Shown here: piece by piece, positions 15,368 to 25,017 of the stretch
How positions within the stretch are numbered: position 1 is the stretch's first letter
Layout: every line of letters starts with the position of its first letter
Origin: Virgibacillus profundi
Lineage (GTDB): Bacteria > Bacillota > Bacilli > Bacillales > Amphibacillaceae
Assembly (NCBI RefSeq): GCF_002287375.1
Contig: NZ_NPOA01000001.1
Span: forward strand, 62,001 to 126,000
Direction: 5' to 3'
DNA length: 64,000 nucleotides
The notes under the pieces: model-generated
The model's input: only the letters and a program-made list of their open reading frames with translations
Told to the model about the DNA's origin: nothing
Databases searched by the model: none
Made by a program: the position numbers and the translations under genes

Positions 15368-17032
15368 TTACTTGATTTTCTCTTTTATACTTAGCTCTGT
15401 AATTTTCTTATTTATTTTTTCTCTAATAATTAAAAGCCATCTGCTGTCATGAGGGTATTCCGTAAACGTTAAAGACTGCGCTAGTGAAGACTCGATAATT
15501 TCCAGAACCTGTTCTCTTCCAGCAAGTTTTTCCAATAACTGTAAAGCTCGCAAATCCTGCAGCGCCTCGTAGAACACTTCCATTCGGATTGATTCAATCG
15601 GTCCTTCCTCACCGGGGTATACGAGAAAAGCATCTCCGGACGGAAAGGCCAAATCTGCATCGGTTACATGGAATGGATCAATCTGCCTTTTTGACAGCTG
15701 AGAATTCCAAAAGTTATAGCCCCAGTGCAGAAAACCAGTTATATTAAATTTATAAAACTGAATTCCACTGATTCGATTTCGAGCAGATGGAAACGCAAAA
15801 AATCGATTGGACACCTTTTGGTTCTGTGCACAGCAATAATATGTCCACAAGTCCGGGACATCATTTTCAATAAATGATCCGATATGATCATTGGCCGGAA
15901 TCGGATTTTTCACAAGCCCTTTTTCATAAAATTGATAGTCTGATAATGCATCAATTATAGGAAATTCAGAAAGATAATGGTGAATGATTTCACTTGCCTG
16001 CTTATAGGAATCCAGATTACTCAGATTCGGTTCATCGGATACATGAAAGTAGACTGATTCTTCCAGTCTCTGCTCCTTGATATAATCAATCAGTGCCGGC
16101 AAAAACTCAGCAAGAAATGCTTTGTATTCTTCACCAGCCGCATCCGTTTCCCAACCGAAAATCTTACTTGTTTCGCCATTTTCAGATGCGATGATTTTAG
16201 GCGCATGATTTGCACCCCATTGTGTAAAAAGATGGGAAAACTCGATGTATTTGATGCCTCTTTCTGTAGCCATTTCAATCCAGCGGGTTAATTTGTTAAA
16301 ATCGAACCGATATCCATCCTCGGTTTTCTCCACCTCCACAAGCTGAACCGTTGGGCGTTCTCCACCGACTTCTGTATCAAGCGGCGGTGTGAACAATGGT
16401 GTCAGCAGCATATTCATGCCATGCTTTGCAGCTGTTTGGATATAACGATCAATAAGCTGCCAATGCTTCTCACTAAAAACTTCCACATTATACTGGGTTG
16501 CCAGGCAGTCACTGTGAAACCAGTGTGTATTAATCAGCTTTTGTTCCGGTAATGCTATTGTTAGTAATTCAAGTTCAAATATTTCCTCCCCAAGCTGTTC
16601 TCCTGACTCTGTTTCAAAAATCACTTTGATTGGATAGATCCCTGAAGCCAGCTCCTCATTCAGCTCAACCGTTACCCATGCAGAGCGCCACTGATTGGGT
16701 GGTGCAGGCAATTTGCCATTCTCCAATGGATGGAGTGGATCCGGATATAGTCCTGGTGTTGTCCGCAAAACATTTTCATCATGGTCGTGATAGACAGGCA
16801 GCTCTGAAGGTACCAGTCCGACTGCCCGTACTTCGACCAAATCACTCAGCTTACCTTCCACCCGAATTTTCACCTTATGCATCCGGCTTTCTTTTTGTCT
16901 GTATGCTACTTGAAATGTGTAAGTTTCATTTAAAAAAGCTGATGCTTTCAGAAACGCTTCCTCTTTTAATTCCTCATCTGGAAATACCTTTGCTAGTGAG
17001 CTTAAACTGCGTGTTTCAAACATTGCTTCCAT
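15368..17032 (-). CDS. DUF4091 domain protein, putative glycoside hydrolase
   Basis: About 554 residues from the ATG at 17032, chosen because AAGGAGG lies 12 nt upstream; upstream in-frame ATG and leader sequence run back toward a repeat array. An N-terminal beta-rich part has YPDPLHPL and a WVTVELNEELASGIYPIKV strand. A TIM-barrel-like region has TLW-free blocks HWFHSDCLATQYNVEVFSEKHW, MNMLLTPLFTPPLDT and YFHVSDEPN (candidate catalytic acids Asp/Glu). DUF4091 sits at the C-terminus (FLHWGYNFWNSQ, FLVYPG, IRMEVFYEALQDLRAL). DUF4091 proteins are common in sugar loci and are presumed glycosidases; the reaction of this one is not known. Downstream are the ROK kinase and Gfo/Idh/MocA genes. Confidence 0.8.
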   Translation of the reverse strand: MEAMFETRSLSSLAKVFPDEELKEEAFLKASAFLNETYTFQVAYRQKESRMHKVKIRVEGKLSDLVEVRAVGLVPSELPVYHDHDENVLRTTPGLYPDPLHPLENGKLPAPPNQWRSAWVTVELNEELASGIYPIKVIFETESGEQLGEEIFELELLTIALPEQKLINTHWFHSDCLATQYNVEVFSEKHWQLIDRYIQTAAKHGMNMLLTPLFTPPLDTEVGGERPTVQLVEVEKTEDGYRFDFNKLTRWIEMATERGIKYIEFSHLFTQWGANHAPKIIASENGETSKIFGWETDAAGEEYKAFLAEFLPALIDYIKEQRLEESVYFHVSDEPNLSNLDSYKQASEIIHHYLSEFPIIDALSDYQFYEKGLVKNPIPANDHIGSFIENDVPDLWTYYCCAQNQKVSNRFFAFPSARNRISGIQFYKFNITGFLHWGYNFWNSQLSKRQIDPFHVTDADLAFPSGDAFLVYPGEEGPIESIRMEVFYEALQDLRALQLLEKLAGREQVLEIIESSLAQSLTFTEYPHDSRWLLIIREKINKKITELSIKEKIK

Positions 17033-17132
17033 CTCTTGAACATTCCTCCTTATTTTTTGCATATTAATTGGGCTTTTGCCACGGGGATCCGTGACTCTCG
17101 ACTGCCACAGCATTGGGTGGGGATGGTGTTGG

Positions 17133-17340
17133 AAGTTGAGAGATAACTGCTTGAAGTTGAGAGATAGCTGCCGGAAGTTGAGAGATAACTTCAGAAGTTG
17201 AGAGATAACTCTGGAAGTTGAGAGATAACTCTATTTTCCTTTATCTTCTCTCAACTTTAACCTAATGTCTCTCAACTTTTCTTTTTATCTCTCAACTTTT
17301 GCCCAATACCTCTCAACTTTCACGACGCTTCTCTCAACTC
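17133..17340. repeat. Symmetrical 21-bp-phased dyad array (5 + 5 copies)
   Basis: Forward AAGTTGAGAGA copies start at 17133, 17154, 17175, 17195 and 17215. Inverted TCTCTCAACTT copies start at 17247, 17268, 17288, 17309 and 17330. Steps are 20-21 bp. The centre (CTCTATTTTCCTTTATC) separates a five-by-five dyad, so an RNA of either strand could fold into one long interrupted hairpin. It lies between the Gfo/Idh/MocA stop (17397) and the DUF4091 start. Confidence 0.9.
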
Positions 17341-17396
17341 CAGTAAATACCTCCAAACGAAAGCAGTCACCACTTCCCCAGTAAAAATAGCTTTTT

Positions 17397-18545
17397 CTAT
17401 ACAACACTATGCTTTCCCTGATCAATTATCATCACCTTGCCGCCAGCACGAATAGATTCTGTAGCCGCGTGTCCTGCAGCTACGCTCATTCGGGCAGCAA
17501 TTGGGCTTGTTAATGGTTGTTTATTATGAAGTACCAGTGAAATAAAATCATCACAAATACGTGGATCTGCACCGCCATGTGTTCCAGGCATTTTCTTCAT
17601 TTCATAGGTGATATCACTCATCTCCTGCCTGGAGCCCGACTTTCTTGTTTTTACGTAAATTTTATCATTTACATCATCATTTTCGATTCTTCCTTTTGTA
17701 CCAATAAATGTGTAGTTACGGGAATAGTCTGGTGTAAAGTGACATTGCATGTAGGATGCTTTAATACCGTTTTCAAGCTCCATGATCAGCATGCTGTTGT
17801 CCTCCACATCAATTTCTTCGCGAAAAGCACATTGGGTTAACCGGTTTAGACTGACGTCCGGGCATGTATCTTTGATCTCGCAGTCTGGACAATGGAGGTC
17901 ATTTGGCATGTTTCCACCATAGTAATCCAGACTTCCAAATGCAGATACCTTCTTCGTATAGCTGCCTGCCAACCAATGAATGATGTCCAGATCATGTGAA
18001 GCTTTTTGCAGCAGCAATGATGTCGTGTTTTCAGATTTTCCATGCCAGTCATGGTAATAAAAATATCCACCAAGCCCGACAAAATGCCGAACCCAAACTG
18101 CTTTTATGTCCCCAATCACTCCTGAATCGATAATTTTCTTCATCGTCTGGTACATTGACATGTAACGCATATTAAAACCAATCATTAAATGCTTGCCGCA
18201 CCTTTCAGCTTCTTCCATGATCCGGTCACAGCCCTCAGGCGTTATCGCCAGTGGTTTTTCACAATAAACATGCTTCCCTGCCCGAAGTGCCTGGATCGCA
18301 TGTTCCTCATGCAAATAATCCGGTGTTAAAATAGCAACAGCATCAATTTCGTCCTTTGCCAGCAGCTCATGATAATCTGTCGTAACATATGCATCCGGAT
18401 TGATGTCTTTTTTAAATTTTTCCAATGACTCAACAGATACATCCGCTGCAGCAGCGACCACAGATTCCCCATCCGGCTTGTGCCAATATTGCACAATGCT
18501 GCTTCTTCCACCAATCCCAATGACACCCATCCTTAATTGATTCAT
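17397..18545 (-). CDS. Gfo/Idh/MocA-family oxidoreductase with Cys cluster (2)
   Basis: 382 residues. Rossmann start MGVIGIGGRSSIVQYW, then AILTPDYLHEEHAIQALRAG and the family signature VYCEKPLAI near residue 92. QKASHDLDIIHWLAG is near 180. A Cys-rich segment, LHCPDCEIKDTC then QCAFREE, near 218-242, parallels the cluster in the other Gfo/Idh/MocA protein of this locus and could bind a metal. Its start overlaps the stop of the GH95 fucosidase by 4 bp (ATGA), so the two are translationally coupled. This implies a step acting on the same fucosylated substrate. Dehydrogenase versus oxidative glycosidase cannot be told from sequence. Confidence 0.82.
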   Translation of the reverse strand: MNQLRMGVIGIGGRSSIVQYWHKPDGESVVAAAADVSVESLEKFKKDINPDAYVTTDYHELLAKDEIDAVAILTPDYLHEEHAIQALRAGKHVYCEKPLAITPEGCDRIMEEAERCGKHLMIGFNMRYMSMYQTMKKIIDSGVIGDIKAVWVRHFVGLGGYFYYHDWHGKSENTTSLLLQKASHDLDIIHWLAGSYTKKVSAFGSLDYYGGNMPNDLHCPDCEIKDTCPDVSLNRLTQCAFREEIDVEDNSMLIMELENGIKASYMQCHFTPDYSRNYTFIGTKGRIENDDVNDKIYVKTRKSGSRQEMSDITYEMKKMPGTHGGADPRICDDFISLVLHNKQPLTSPIAARMSVAAGHAATESIRAGGKVMIIDQGKHSVV

Positions 18546-20929
18546 TCTGCAATACCCCTGTCATTAAAAAGTAACTTATACGTCTGTCCTTCATCCATCT
18601 CTATCGAAATAAATCCTTTCACCCCTTCGATCGGCCTGTCTTCCTTCCCTTCCACTTGAAGGATGGGAGATGAATCTGTTTTTAATTGAAAGCGATTCGC
18701 TGAATTGCAGGTAACTTCCAGTTCACAGACCTGCATCTGATCCCAGGTAATATTTACTTCAAAGCCTCCACGGACACGCACACCAGATAATGACCCTTTC
18801 ACCCAAGTGGATGGTAATGCAGGCAGTAATTCCACATATCCTTTATGTGATTGGATAACCATTTCAACGACACCAGCGGTATAGCCAAAGTTCCCGTCAA
18901 TTTGAAATGGAGGATGTGCACCCAATAGATTCGGATACAAACCACCACCAGTCATCGTTTCCTGTTTCGTTTCTGCTAAATTAAATAATTGATGAAGCAG
19001 TGCCTGAATTCGTTCGCCGTCACCAATCCGTGCCCAGAGATTAATCTTCCAAGCCAGACTCCAGCCAGTTCCTGCATCACCTCGTCTGTTCAATGTTTGT
19101 CTGGCTGCTTCCAGAAAAGGTCCATCTGTCACTTGATTTCCTGGAAAGACTCCATATAAATGCGAAATATGCCGGTGATTGACTTCCATATCCTCGTAAT
19201 CATTCAGCCATTCCTGTAGCTGACCATATCTTCCTATTTTCAAAGGATGCAGTCGGGCTCTCGCTTCTTTCACCTGTGTCACCAATAACCCATCAATCTG
19301 TAAAATTTCCGCTGCACTGAGGTAATTTGTAAACAGATCCCAGATAATCTCCAGATCCATCATGGCACCTTTTGTAACAGATCCTGTCTGACCATCGGCT
19401 GCCAAAAAAGAATGTTCTGGTGATGTGGATGGCGATGTAACCAGATAGCCATCCACATCTTCCACAAGCCAATCCAAGCAAAATTGTGCAGCCCCTTTCA
19501 TCAATGGAAATGCTTCTTTTTCCAGGAACTCCCTATTTTGTGAAAATGTATAGTGCTCCCAAAGATGCCGGCATAGCCACGGTCCTGACATTGGCCAAAA
19601 AGCCCAGATTGGATCCCCATGCCGCTCATCTCCGACTGGCTCCGCATGCCGCCATAAATCGGTATTATGGTGTGCCGTCCATCCATGCATTCCAAAACGA
19701 TCAGAAACCATTTCCCCTCCATTTACGGAAATTTCCTTGATTGCATCCAATAGTGGCTGATGGCATTCAGCCAGATTCGCAACCTCAGCAGGCCAGTAAT
19801 TCATTTCGGCATTGATATTTAATGTATAATTTGATGACCATGGAGCACGTGTCTGGTTATTCCAGATTCCCTGCAGGTTCGCAGGCTGGGTACCTGCCCG
19901 TGAAGATGCAATCATCAAATACCTGCCATATTGGAACAGCAATTCCACCATTCCGAGATCATGGGCACTGAATACTGAAACTCTTTTATCTGTATCAAGA
20001 AGTTCATTAACTTCTTCTTTATCCAATGTGAATTCCACACGATTAAAGAGATTCTGATAATCCTGAATATGCTCTTTCTTCAGCTGTTCGTAGGAAATAC
20101 TCATTGCCTTAGCGAGTATCGTCTCATTTTGATTCTCCAGTGTTTTAAAATCTTTTCCAGGCAGCTGATCAAACCCGTTAAACGATGTAGCCGCTGAAAA
20201 ATAAATCGTGGCCTTCGTAGCACCCTGAATGGACAGCATTCCATTTTGTGACTCGACATTTCCATCCTCAATGACTGCACCGAGTCTTCCTTCAAAATGA
20301 ATCGCCTTTGTCATCTCAAAGTCACCATACTGGATTGGCTGTACATTTTCCTGAAAATATACCGGGTCACATTTTTCAGGACATATCCCTTGTAAAATGA
20401 CTCTTTCATCAGTATCCAATGTCCTGCTTTTTAATAAACTATCCATGGAAATCATCACATTTAACTGTTTTTCCACCGAACTTTCAAGCTTAATGGCTAA
20501 CACTTGATGTGGATGGGAGATAAATGCCTCACGGGTGTAGTCTGTTTTTCCAATTGTATATCCAACCTTGGAAATTGCCTGTTTAATATCCAATGTCCGT
20601 TTATAATCCTTGGCGATATCCCCATGTAGATGGTGGATGATCAGGTTCCCAAGTGGCATATAGGCCTCGCTGTACGGACCAAACATATTCTTCGTTTCAT
20701 CATCTGCTGCTTCGTATTGCTCTTCATTGATAAGCATTCTCACCTTTTCAAGTGATTCCCTGTTAACATGTACCTTTCTCTCCGGAGGCCCTGACCATAA
20801 TGTATCTTCATTTAATTGAAACCGGTCCGTCTCCACTCCACCAAAGTGCATCGCCCCAATTCTACCGTTTCCCAGCGGCAGTGCTTCCGTCCATTCATTT
20901 GCCGGTTTCTGATAGGATAAAAGATTCAT
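18542..20929 (-). CDS. GH95 alpha-L-fucosidase
   Basis: 795 residues, the standard GH95 length. The N-terminus has ANEWTEALPLGNGRIGAMHFGG and NEDTLWSGPPE. The (alpha/alpha)6 barrel region has QGIWNNQTRAPWSSNYTLNI, MNYWPAEVANLAECH, GWTAHHNTDLWRHAEP and TSPSTSPEHSF. The C-terminus has GGGLYPNLLGAHPPFQIDGN and LPALPSTWVKGSLSGVRVRG. GH95 removes alpha-1,2-linked L-fucose (some members L-galactose) by inversion. No signal peptide, so it acts on imported oligosaccharides. It is first in the pair with the coupled Gfo/Idh/MocA gene. No fucose isomerase/kinase/aldolase genes are visible here. Confidence 0.92.
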   Translation of the reverse strand: MNLLSYQKPANEWTEALPLGNGRIGAMHFGGVETDRFQLNEDTLWSGPPERKVHVNRESLEKVRMLINEEQYEAADDETKNMFGPYSEAYMPLGNLIIHHLHGDIAKDYKRTLDIKQAISKVGYTIGKTDYTREAFISHPHQVLAIKLESSVEKQLNVMISMDSLLKSRTLDTDERVILQGICPEKCDPVYFQENVQPIQYGDFEMTKAIHFEGRLGAVIEDGNVESQNGMLSIQGATKATIYFSAATSFNGFDQLPGKDFKTLENQNETILAKAMSISYEQLKKEHIQDYQNLFNRVEFTLDKEEVNELLDTDKRVSVFSAHDLGMVELLFQYGRYLMIASSRAGTQPANLQGIWNNQTRAPWSSNYTLNINAEMNYWPAEVANLAECHQPLLDAIKEISVNGGEMVSDRFGMHGWTAHHNTDLWRHAEPVGDERHGDPIWAFWPMSGPWLCRHLWEHYTFSQNREFLEKEAFPLMKGAAQFCLDWLVEDVDGYLVTSPSTSPEHSFLAADGQTGSVTKGAMMDLEIIWDLFTNYLSAAEILQIDGLLVTQVKEARARLHPLKIGRYGQLQEWLNDYEDMEVNHRHISHLYGVFPGNQVTDGPFLEAARQTLNRRGDAGTGWSLAWKINLWARIGDGERIQALLHQLFNLAETKQETMTGGGLYPNLLGAHPPFQIDGNFGYTAGVVEMVIQSHKGYVELLPALPSTWVKGSLSGVRVRGGFEVNITWDQMQVCELEVTCNSANRFQLKTDSSPILQVEGKEDRPIEGVKGFISIEMDEGQTYKLLFNDRGIAE

Positions 20930-20982
20930 TGAAAAACTCCCATTCTCAGTTTTGTGTTATGGAAAATAGTTATGTAAAACAG

Positions 20983-21012
20983 CTTGCATGCGAACGTAAA
21001 CATACATGCAAG
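20983..21012 (-). terminator. Terminator after solute-binding gene 1
   Basis: CTTGCATG (20983-20990) and CATGCAAG (21005-21012) form a stem 16 nt past the stop of the lipoprotein gene at 21028. It probably separates it from the fucosidase gene, although the minus-strand tail is not a pure U-run. Confidence 0.5.
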
Positions 21013-21027
21013 CTAACTTTTTTGATC

Positions 21028-22647
21028 CTAGTTATTCATATATCTCTCATAAGCGCTGTCCTTCACACCCATATATTCTTCCAGACCCATTTGTTCGATG
21101 TTTTTCACGTAAGCATCCCATTCGTCAAAAGAAGCATCGCCAGAGATGAACTTATCGCGCATTTCCTCAACATACTTGTCAATATCTGTTCCAACACTTG
21201 CTAATGTATCCGTTTCTTCTTTTGTATAGATAAATGCAGACCAAGGTTCTTCAACCAAATCAGGCTTTACTGTTTCTGCAGCCGCTACAGCTTTATCTGA
21301 CATGGCAGGTCCTTTAAAGTATTTTGCTGAAGTGACAGACGGGAATCCTCCACCCGGGAATGTTAAATATTCTGCCTGTGCCTGTTCGTACGTTAAGCCA
21401 TCCGGGTTATCTGTAATATGATCCATAAATACAAACTCGCCATCCTCAGTCTCTTCAAAGGTTTCGCCCTCAATTCCCATGAAGAAAAGCTTCATACCCT
21501 CGTCACCATAGAAATGATCAATCCATCTCACAGTTGCTGCAGGATTTTCATTTGCACTTGTGATTACAAATGCACCAATATTGAAAGCCGGTGACATTAG
21601 AGTTGTAAACTGATTATGACCATTCGGCCCTTCCAATGCAGGCATTCCTGTAAGTACTTCTCCAATATCCTCCCCAAAAATTTCTCCAGGGCTGTACCAT
21701 ACAGTACTGCCATATTTCCCTTCACTCGCATTGGCATGATACTGATCACTTTCAATTGAGAAAATATTTTGTTCGATTAAGCCTTCATTAAATAGTTTAT
21801 TCATGTACTGAAGCAATTCTTTATATCCTTCCGTTGTTGGAAAGAAACGCAGGTCCCCTGATTCAGGATCCAGATCAATATTTGCATTAGATGTTCCCAT
21901 ATTTGCCACACCAAATGACCCCTGAAGATATGAGAATAACGTGGCAATTCCTGTACCGCCGTATGGAATCTCATCAGCTTCCCCATTTCCATTTGGATCT
22001 TCTTCTTTTACAGCTTTCAAATAGTTATAATAGTCTTCCGTCGTTTCTGGCATATCCAGCCCCAATGTGCCCAGCCATTCCTCGTTGATCCATGGAAGCG
22101 GACCAATACGGTAGGAAAGCAGTTCCGGTTCAGCCATTTGTGGGAAGGAGTAAATATTACCATCCGGAAAGGTCAGTGCCTTTTTAACGTCCGGATTCTC
22201 TTCCATTATCTTTTTCAAATTTGGTGCGTATTGATCGATCAGATCGTTCAACGGGATAAATAAGCCCTGTTGGCCGTATTTCAAAATGTCTGCAACCGGC
22301 ATACCTGCACTATGAAATGCATCCGGCATATTGCCGCTTGCCAGTGCCAAATTTCGTTTTTCGGATAATGAGGCATGCGGTACCATTTCCCATTCGATGT
22401 CAATATTGGTCATTTTTTCATATTCATTAAAAACCATGACATCATTCCAGTCATCTGCAGTCGCCGGTGACTTTCCTGCAAAGAAGTTCAATTTAATCTC
22501 ATCTTCAACAATCGGCATACCAGTTTCATTCGTGTTATCCTTCGCTTCCTCGCTAACTTCACCACCAGCAGTTTCATCCTTGCTACAGGCTGCAAGCAAT
22601 AACAGAATCAAAGCACCTAAAATAATTATTAATTTGTTAGTCCTCAA
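21028..22647 (-). CDS. Extracellular solute-binding lipoprotein 1 (LplA-like)
   Basis: 539 residues. A lipoprotein signal peptide ends LLLLAACSK, with Cys near residue 21 as the lipidation site, and an acidic linker follows. The body is a large type sugar-binding protein of the LplA/AlgQ group. An EF-hand-like loop DPNGNGEADEIPYGG near 213 should bind Ca2+ by analogy with AlgQ. FYGDEGMKLFFMGIEGETFE near 385 is shared by its four neighbours. The start is TTG, 7 nt after AGGAGGG. It would deliver oligosaccharides to the LplB/LplC permeases at 36-38 kb. Its ligand is unknown. Confidence 0.9.
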   Translation of the reverse strand: MRTNKLIIILGALILLLLAACSKDETAGGEVSEEAKDNTNETGMPIVEDEIKLNFFAGKSPATADDWNDVMVFNEYEKMTNIDIEWEMVPHASLSEKRNLALASGNMPDAFHSAGMPVADILKYGQQGLFIPLNDLIDQYAPNLKKIMEENPDVKKALTFPDGNIYSFPQMAEPELLSYRIGPLPWINEEWLGTLGLDMPETTEDYYNYLKAVKEEDPNGNGEADEIPYGGTGIATLFSYLQGSFGVANMGTSNANIDLDPESGDLRFFPTTEGYKELLQYMNKLFNEGLIEQNIFSIESDQYHANASEGKYGSTVWYSPGEIFGEDIGEVLTGMPALEGPNGHNQFTTLMSPAFNIGAFVITSANENPAATVRWIDHFYGDEGMKLFFMGIEGETFEETEDGEFVFMDHITDNPDGLTYEQAQAEYLTFPGGGFPSVTSAKYFKGPAMSDKAVAAAETVKPDLVEEPWSAFIYTKEETDTLASVGTDIDKYVEEMRDKFISGDASFDEWDAYVKNIEQMGLEEYMGVKDSAYERYMNN

Positions 22648-22707
22648 TCTATTTCCCTCCTAACAGTTTATAAATTTCCATCCGTAGTTATGTTTTTACA
22701 ACAAAGA

Positions 22708-22722
22708 CGAATACGCTTTCAT
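22708..22722. promoter_or_regulatory. cre-like box upstream of solute-binding gene 1
   Basis: The minus strand reads TGAAAGCGTATTCG, matching 12 of 14 positions of the CcpA consensus TGWAANCGNTNWCA, about 60 bp before the start codon. Confidence 0.35.
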
Positions 22723-22831
22723 TTAATGTGTTTTGGTAAATATTTTACTTAAATATTTTACTTAAATAAAGCCTAACACAATCGCAAAAATCTGTCTATA
22801 TCAAATTGAGTGAAAATTGATTATAAACAAT

Positions 22832-22864
22832 AATACAGAGACAACAAAATGCCGCCTCTGTATT
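22832..22864 (-). terminator. Hairpin between MITE copy 2 and solute-binding gene 1
   Basis: AATACAGAG (22832-22840) pairs with CTCTGTATT (22856-22864). On the minus strand ATTGTTT follows. It could stop read-through from the MITE side. Confidence 0.5.
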
Positions 22865-22925
22865 ATCCATTAATTATTTATGACTCATTCCGTAAATTTT
22901 GTTGCCCTTTAACGTATGTTCGTGG

Positions 22926-23322
22926 TTGATATAAATTGCGAAGTAACTTACCGCTACGGAAATACACTACGCTTTCCGCGGGCTCGCGATGAGCCTCCTC
23001 GGTCGCAAAGAACGCTCCCTGTGGGGTCTCATCGTCTTCGCTTTCCCGCTGGAGTCTTCGTGTATTTCCTTCGCTAGTATTGCGATTATTACCAATGAAC
23101 TGCATTAGTATTCAATATATAAAGCATAGAACCACCTCACCAGTTCGGGTGAGCGAAGGGCGGTGACTCCTGCGGGAACAGCACGTGTCTGAAGACCCCG
23201 CAGAGTGGTTTTCTCGAGGAGGCTGAAGCCGTGCCCGCGGAAAGCATCCGCCCGGAGCGATCCCGAACGGCGATTATAGAAATTCTATAGCAAACAGTAA
23301 TTATGTCGCATTCTATAGACTT
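22926..23322 (-). mobile_element. MITE-like element copy 2 (minus orientation)
   Basis: About 400 bp with end TTGATATAAATTGCGAAGTA (from 22926) and opposite end TTATGTCGCATTCTATAGAC (23301-23320). Arm B is 22958-23069, closed by GGAAATACAC / GTGTATTTCC. Arm A is 23143-23268, closed by GTTCGGG..GGGCGG / CCGCCC..CCCGAAC-type pairs. Same order and orientation as copy 1. It lies between lipoprotein genes 1 and 2 and encodes no protein. Confidence 0.8.
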
Positions 23323-23372
23323 TGTGTCACAAACAACGATCTTTTAAAATACAGCCTTATTATATAAGACAA

Positions 23373-24998
23373 CTAATTGTCTCCTTTATATCTCCCATAA
23401 GCCGCTTTCTGAATTTCCATATAATCTTCCAGTCCCATGTTTTCAATTGTCTCTACATAATTATCCCACTCTGTGAAAGGAACATCACCTGTGATGAATT
23501 TATCACGCGTTTCTTCGACGTATTTCTCAATATCAGTCGACAATACAGACAAATTATCACTTTCTTCTAACGTGTAAGTAAATTTCGGCCAAACTTCCTC
23601 AATCAGGTAAGGTTTAAGAATTTCTGCAGATTCTAAGGATGACGGAGAGCTTTCTGTCCCCTTAAAAAATTCTTCCTTAACAATCCCCGGATATCCTCCA
23701 CCAGGCCACGTGACATACTTAGCCAATTCCTGATCCAATGTTAATCCATCAGGACTATTTGTTATTTCGTCGACATACTCGACCGTGCCGTCATCTGTCT
23801 CTTCATAGGTTTCTCCCTCTACACCCATGAAAAATAATTTCGAACCTTCATCACCATAAAAATAATCCATCCATCTAACAGTTGCAGCAGGATTTTCATT
23901 TTCATTTGTAATCACAAATCCACCCATGCCACCAACAGATGGAGAGATTCCAGTAAATAGCTTATCACCATAAGGACCCTCTAAAGCTACACCCGGCATA
24001 TATTTTTCCCCTGCATCTCCAGCAAACAACTGTTCCGGACTATTGAAAACCGTGCTGCCATACATGCTCTCTGATGCATTTGCCAGATATTGATCCCATT
24101 CAATCGTGAATATATTTTGTTCAATCAATTTCTCTTCATAGAGTTTATTTACAAATTGCAGCATTTCCTTATACTCATCTGTAGTTGGATAAAACCTTAC
24201 TTCTCCCTTTTCGGGATCCATATCGATAAAGGCATGACCGACTCCTCTATTTCCAATTCCATAGGATCCCTTCAACCAGCTTAATAAACTATTGATGGAA
24301 GTTCCACCAAACGGAATTTCATCCGCTTCACCGTTTCCATTCGGATCGTTTTCTTTTACTGCCTTCAGATAGCTATATAAATCCTCTGTAGTTTCTGGTA
24401 CTTCCATATTCAATTCAGTAAGCCAGTCCTCTCTGACCCATGGCCGTTCACTGATTAAAAGTGATAAAAAGTCCGGCGAATAGATAGTGGGCAATGAGTA
24501 TATGTTTCCATCCGGAAAAGTAAGTGCCTTTTTAACTTCCGGATATTCTTCAAATAGCTTCTGTAAATTAGGTGCATATTCTTCAATTAAATCATTAAGT
24601 GGAATGAATACACCCTGATTGCCATATTTCAAAATATCAATATTGGCAAAAAGACTTGTATGAAAAGCATCAGGCAATGTACCACTAGCTAAAGCTAGAT
24701 TTCTCTTTTCTTTAAGTGATTCAAATGGCACCATTTCCCATTCAATATCGATACCTGTCATTTCCTCATACGTATTATAAACCAGCACATCATTCCAATC
24801 ATCAGCAGTTGCAGGGGCTTTCCCCGCAAAGAAATTAAGCTTAATTGGTTCCTCAACAATTGGCATTCCTGATTCATTCGTATTCTTTATTGCGTCTTCA
24901 CTCTGCTCTGCCTCTCCTGAAGCATCTTCATCACTGCATGCTGCAAGAATCAATATTAATACTGATATAAACAATAAATACAATTTTTTTCGATACAA
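23373..24998 (-). CDS. Extracellular solute-binding lipoprotein 2 (LplA-like)
   Basis: 541 residues. The lipobox ILAACSDED has its Cys near residue 21. The Ca-type loop is DPNGNGEADEIPFGG near 215, and FYGDEGSKLFFMGVEGETYE follows near 388. The start is TTG (24996-24998): an in-frame TAA is two codons upstream and AGGAGGG lies 6 nt before. It is only 45 bp after lipoprotein gene 3, but a strong terminator hairpin fills that gap, so its expression probably depends on read-through or RNA processing. It is paralogous to genes 1, 3, 4 and 5. The ligand is probably a different oligosaccharide of the same glycan (inference). Confidence 0.9.
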   Translation of the reverse strand: MYRKKLYLLFISVLILILAACSDEDASGEAEQSEDAIKNTNESGMPIVEEPIKLNFFAGKAPATADDWNDVLVYNTYEEMTGIDIEWEMVPFESLKEKRNLALASGTLPDAFHTSLFANIDILKYGNQGVFIPLNDLIEEYAPNLQKLFEEYPEVKKALTFPDGNIYSLPTIYSPDFLSLLISERPWVREDWLTELNMEVPETTEDLYSYLKAVKENDPNGNGEADEIPFGGTSINSLLSWLKGSYGIGNRGVGHAFIDMDPEKGEVRFYPTTDEYKEMLQFVNKLYEEKLIEQNIFTIEWDQYLANASESMYGSTVFNSPEQLFAGDAGEKYMPGVALEGPYGDKLFTGISPSVGGMGGFVITNENENPAATVRWMDYFYGDEGSKLFFMGVEGETYEETDDGTVEYVDEITNSPDGLTLDQELAKYVTWPGGGYPGIVKEEFFKGTESSPSSLESAEILKPYLIEEVWPKFTYTLEESDNLSVLSTDIEKYVEETRDKFITGDVPFTEWDNYVETIENMGLEDYMEIQKAAYGRYKGDN

Positions 24999-25017
24999 AC
25001 ATTACCCTCCTAAAAGG

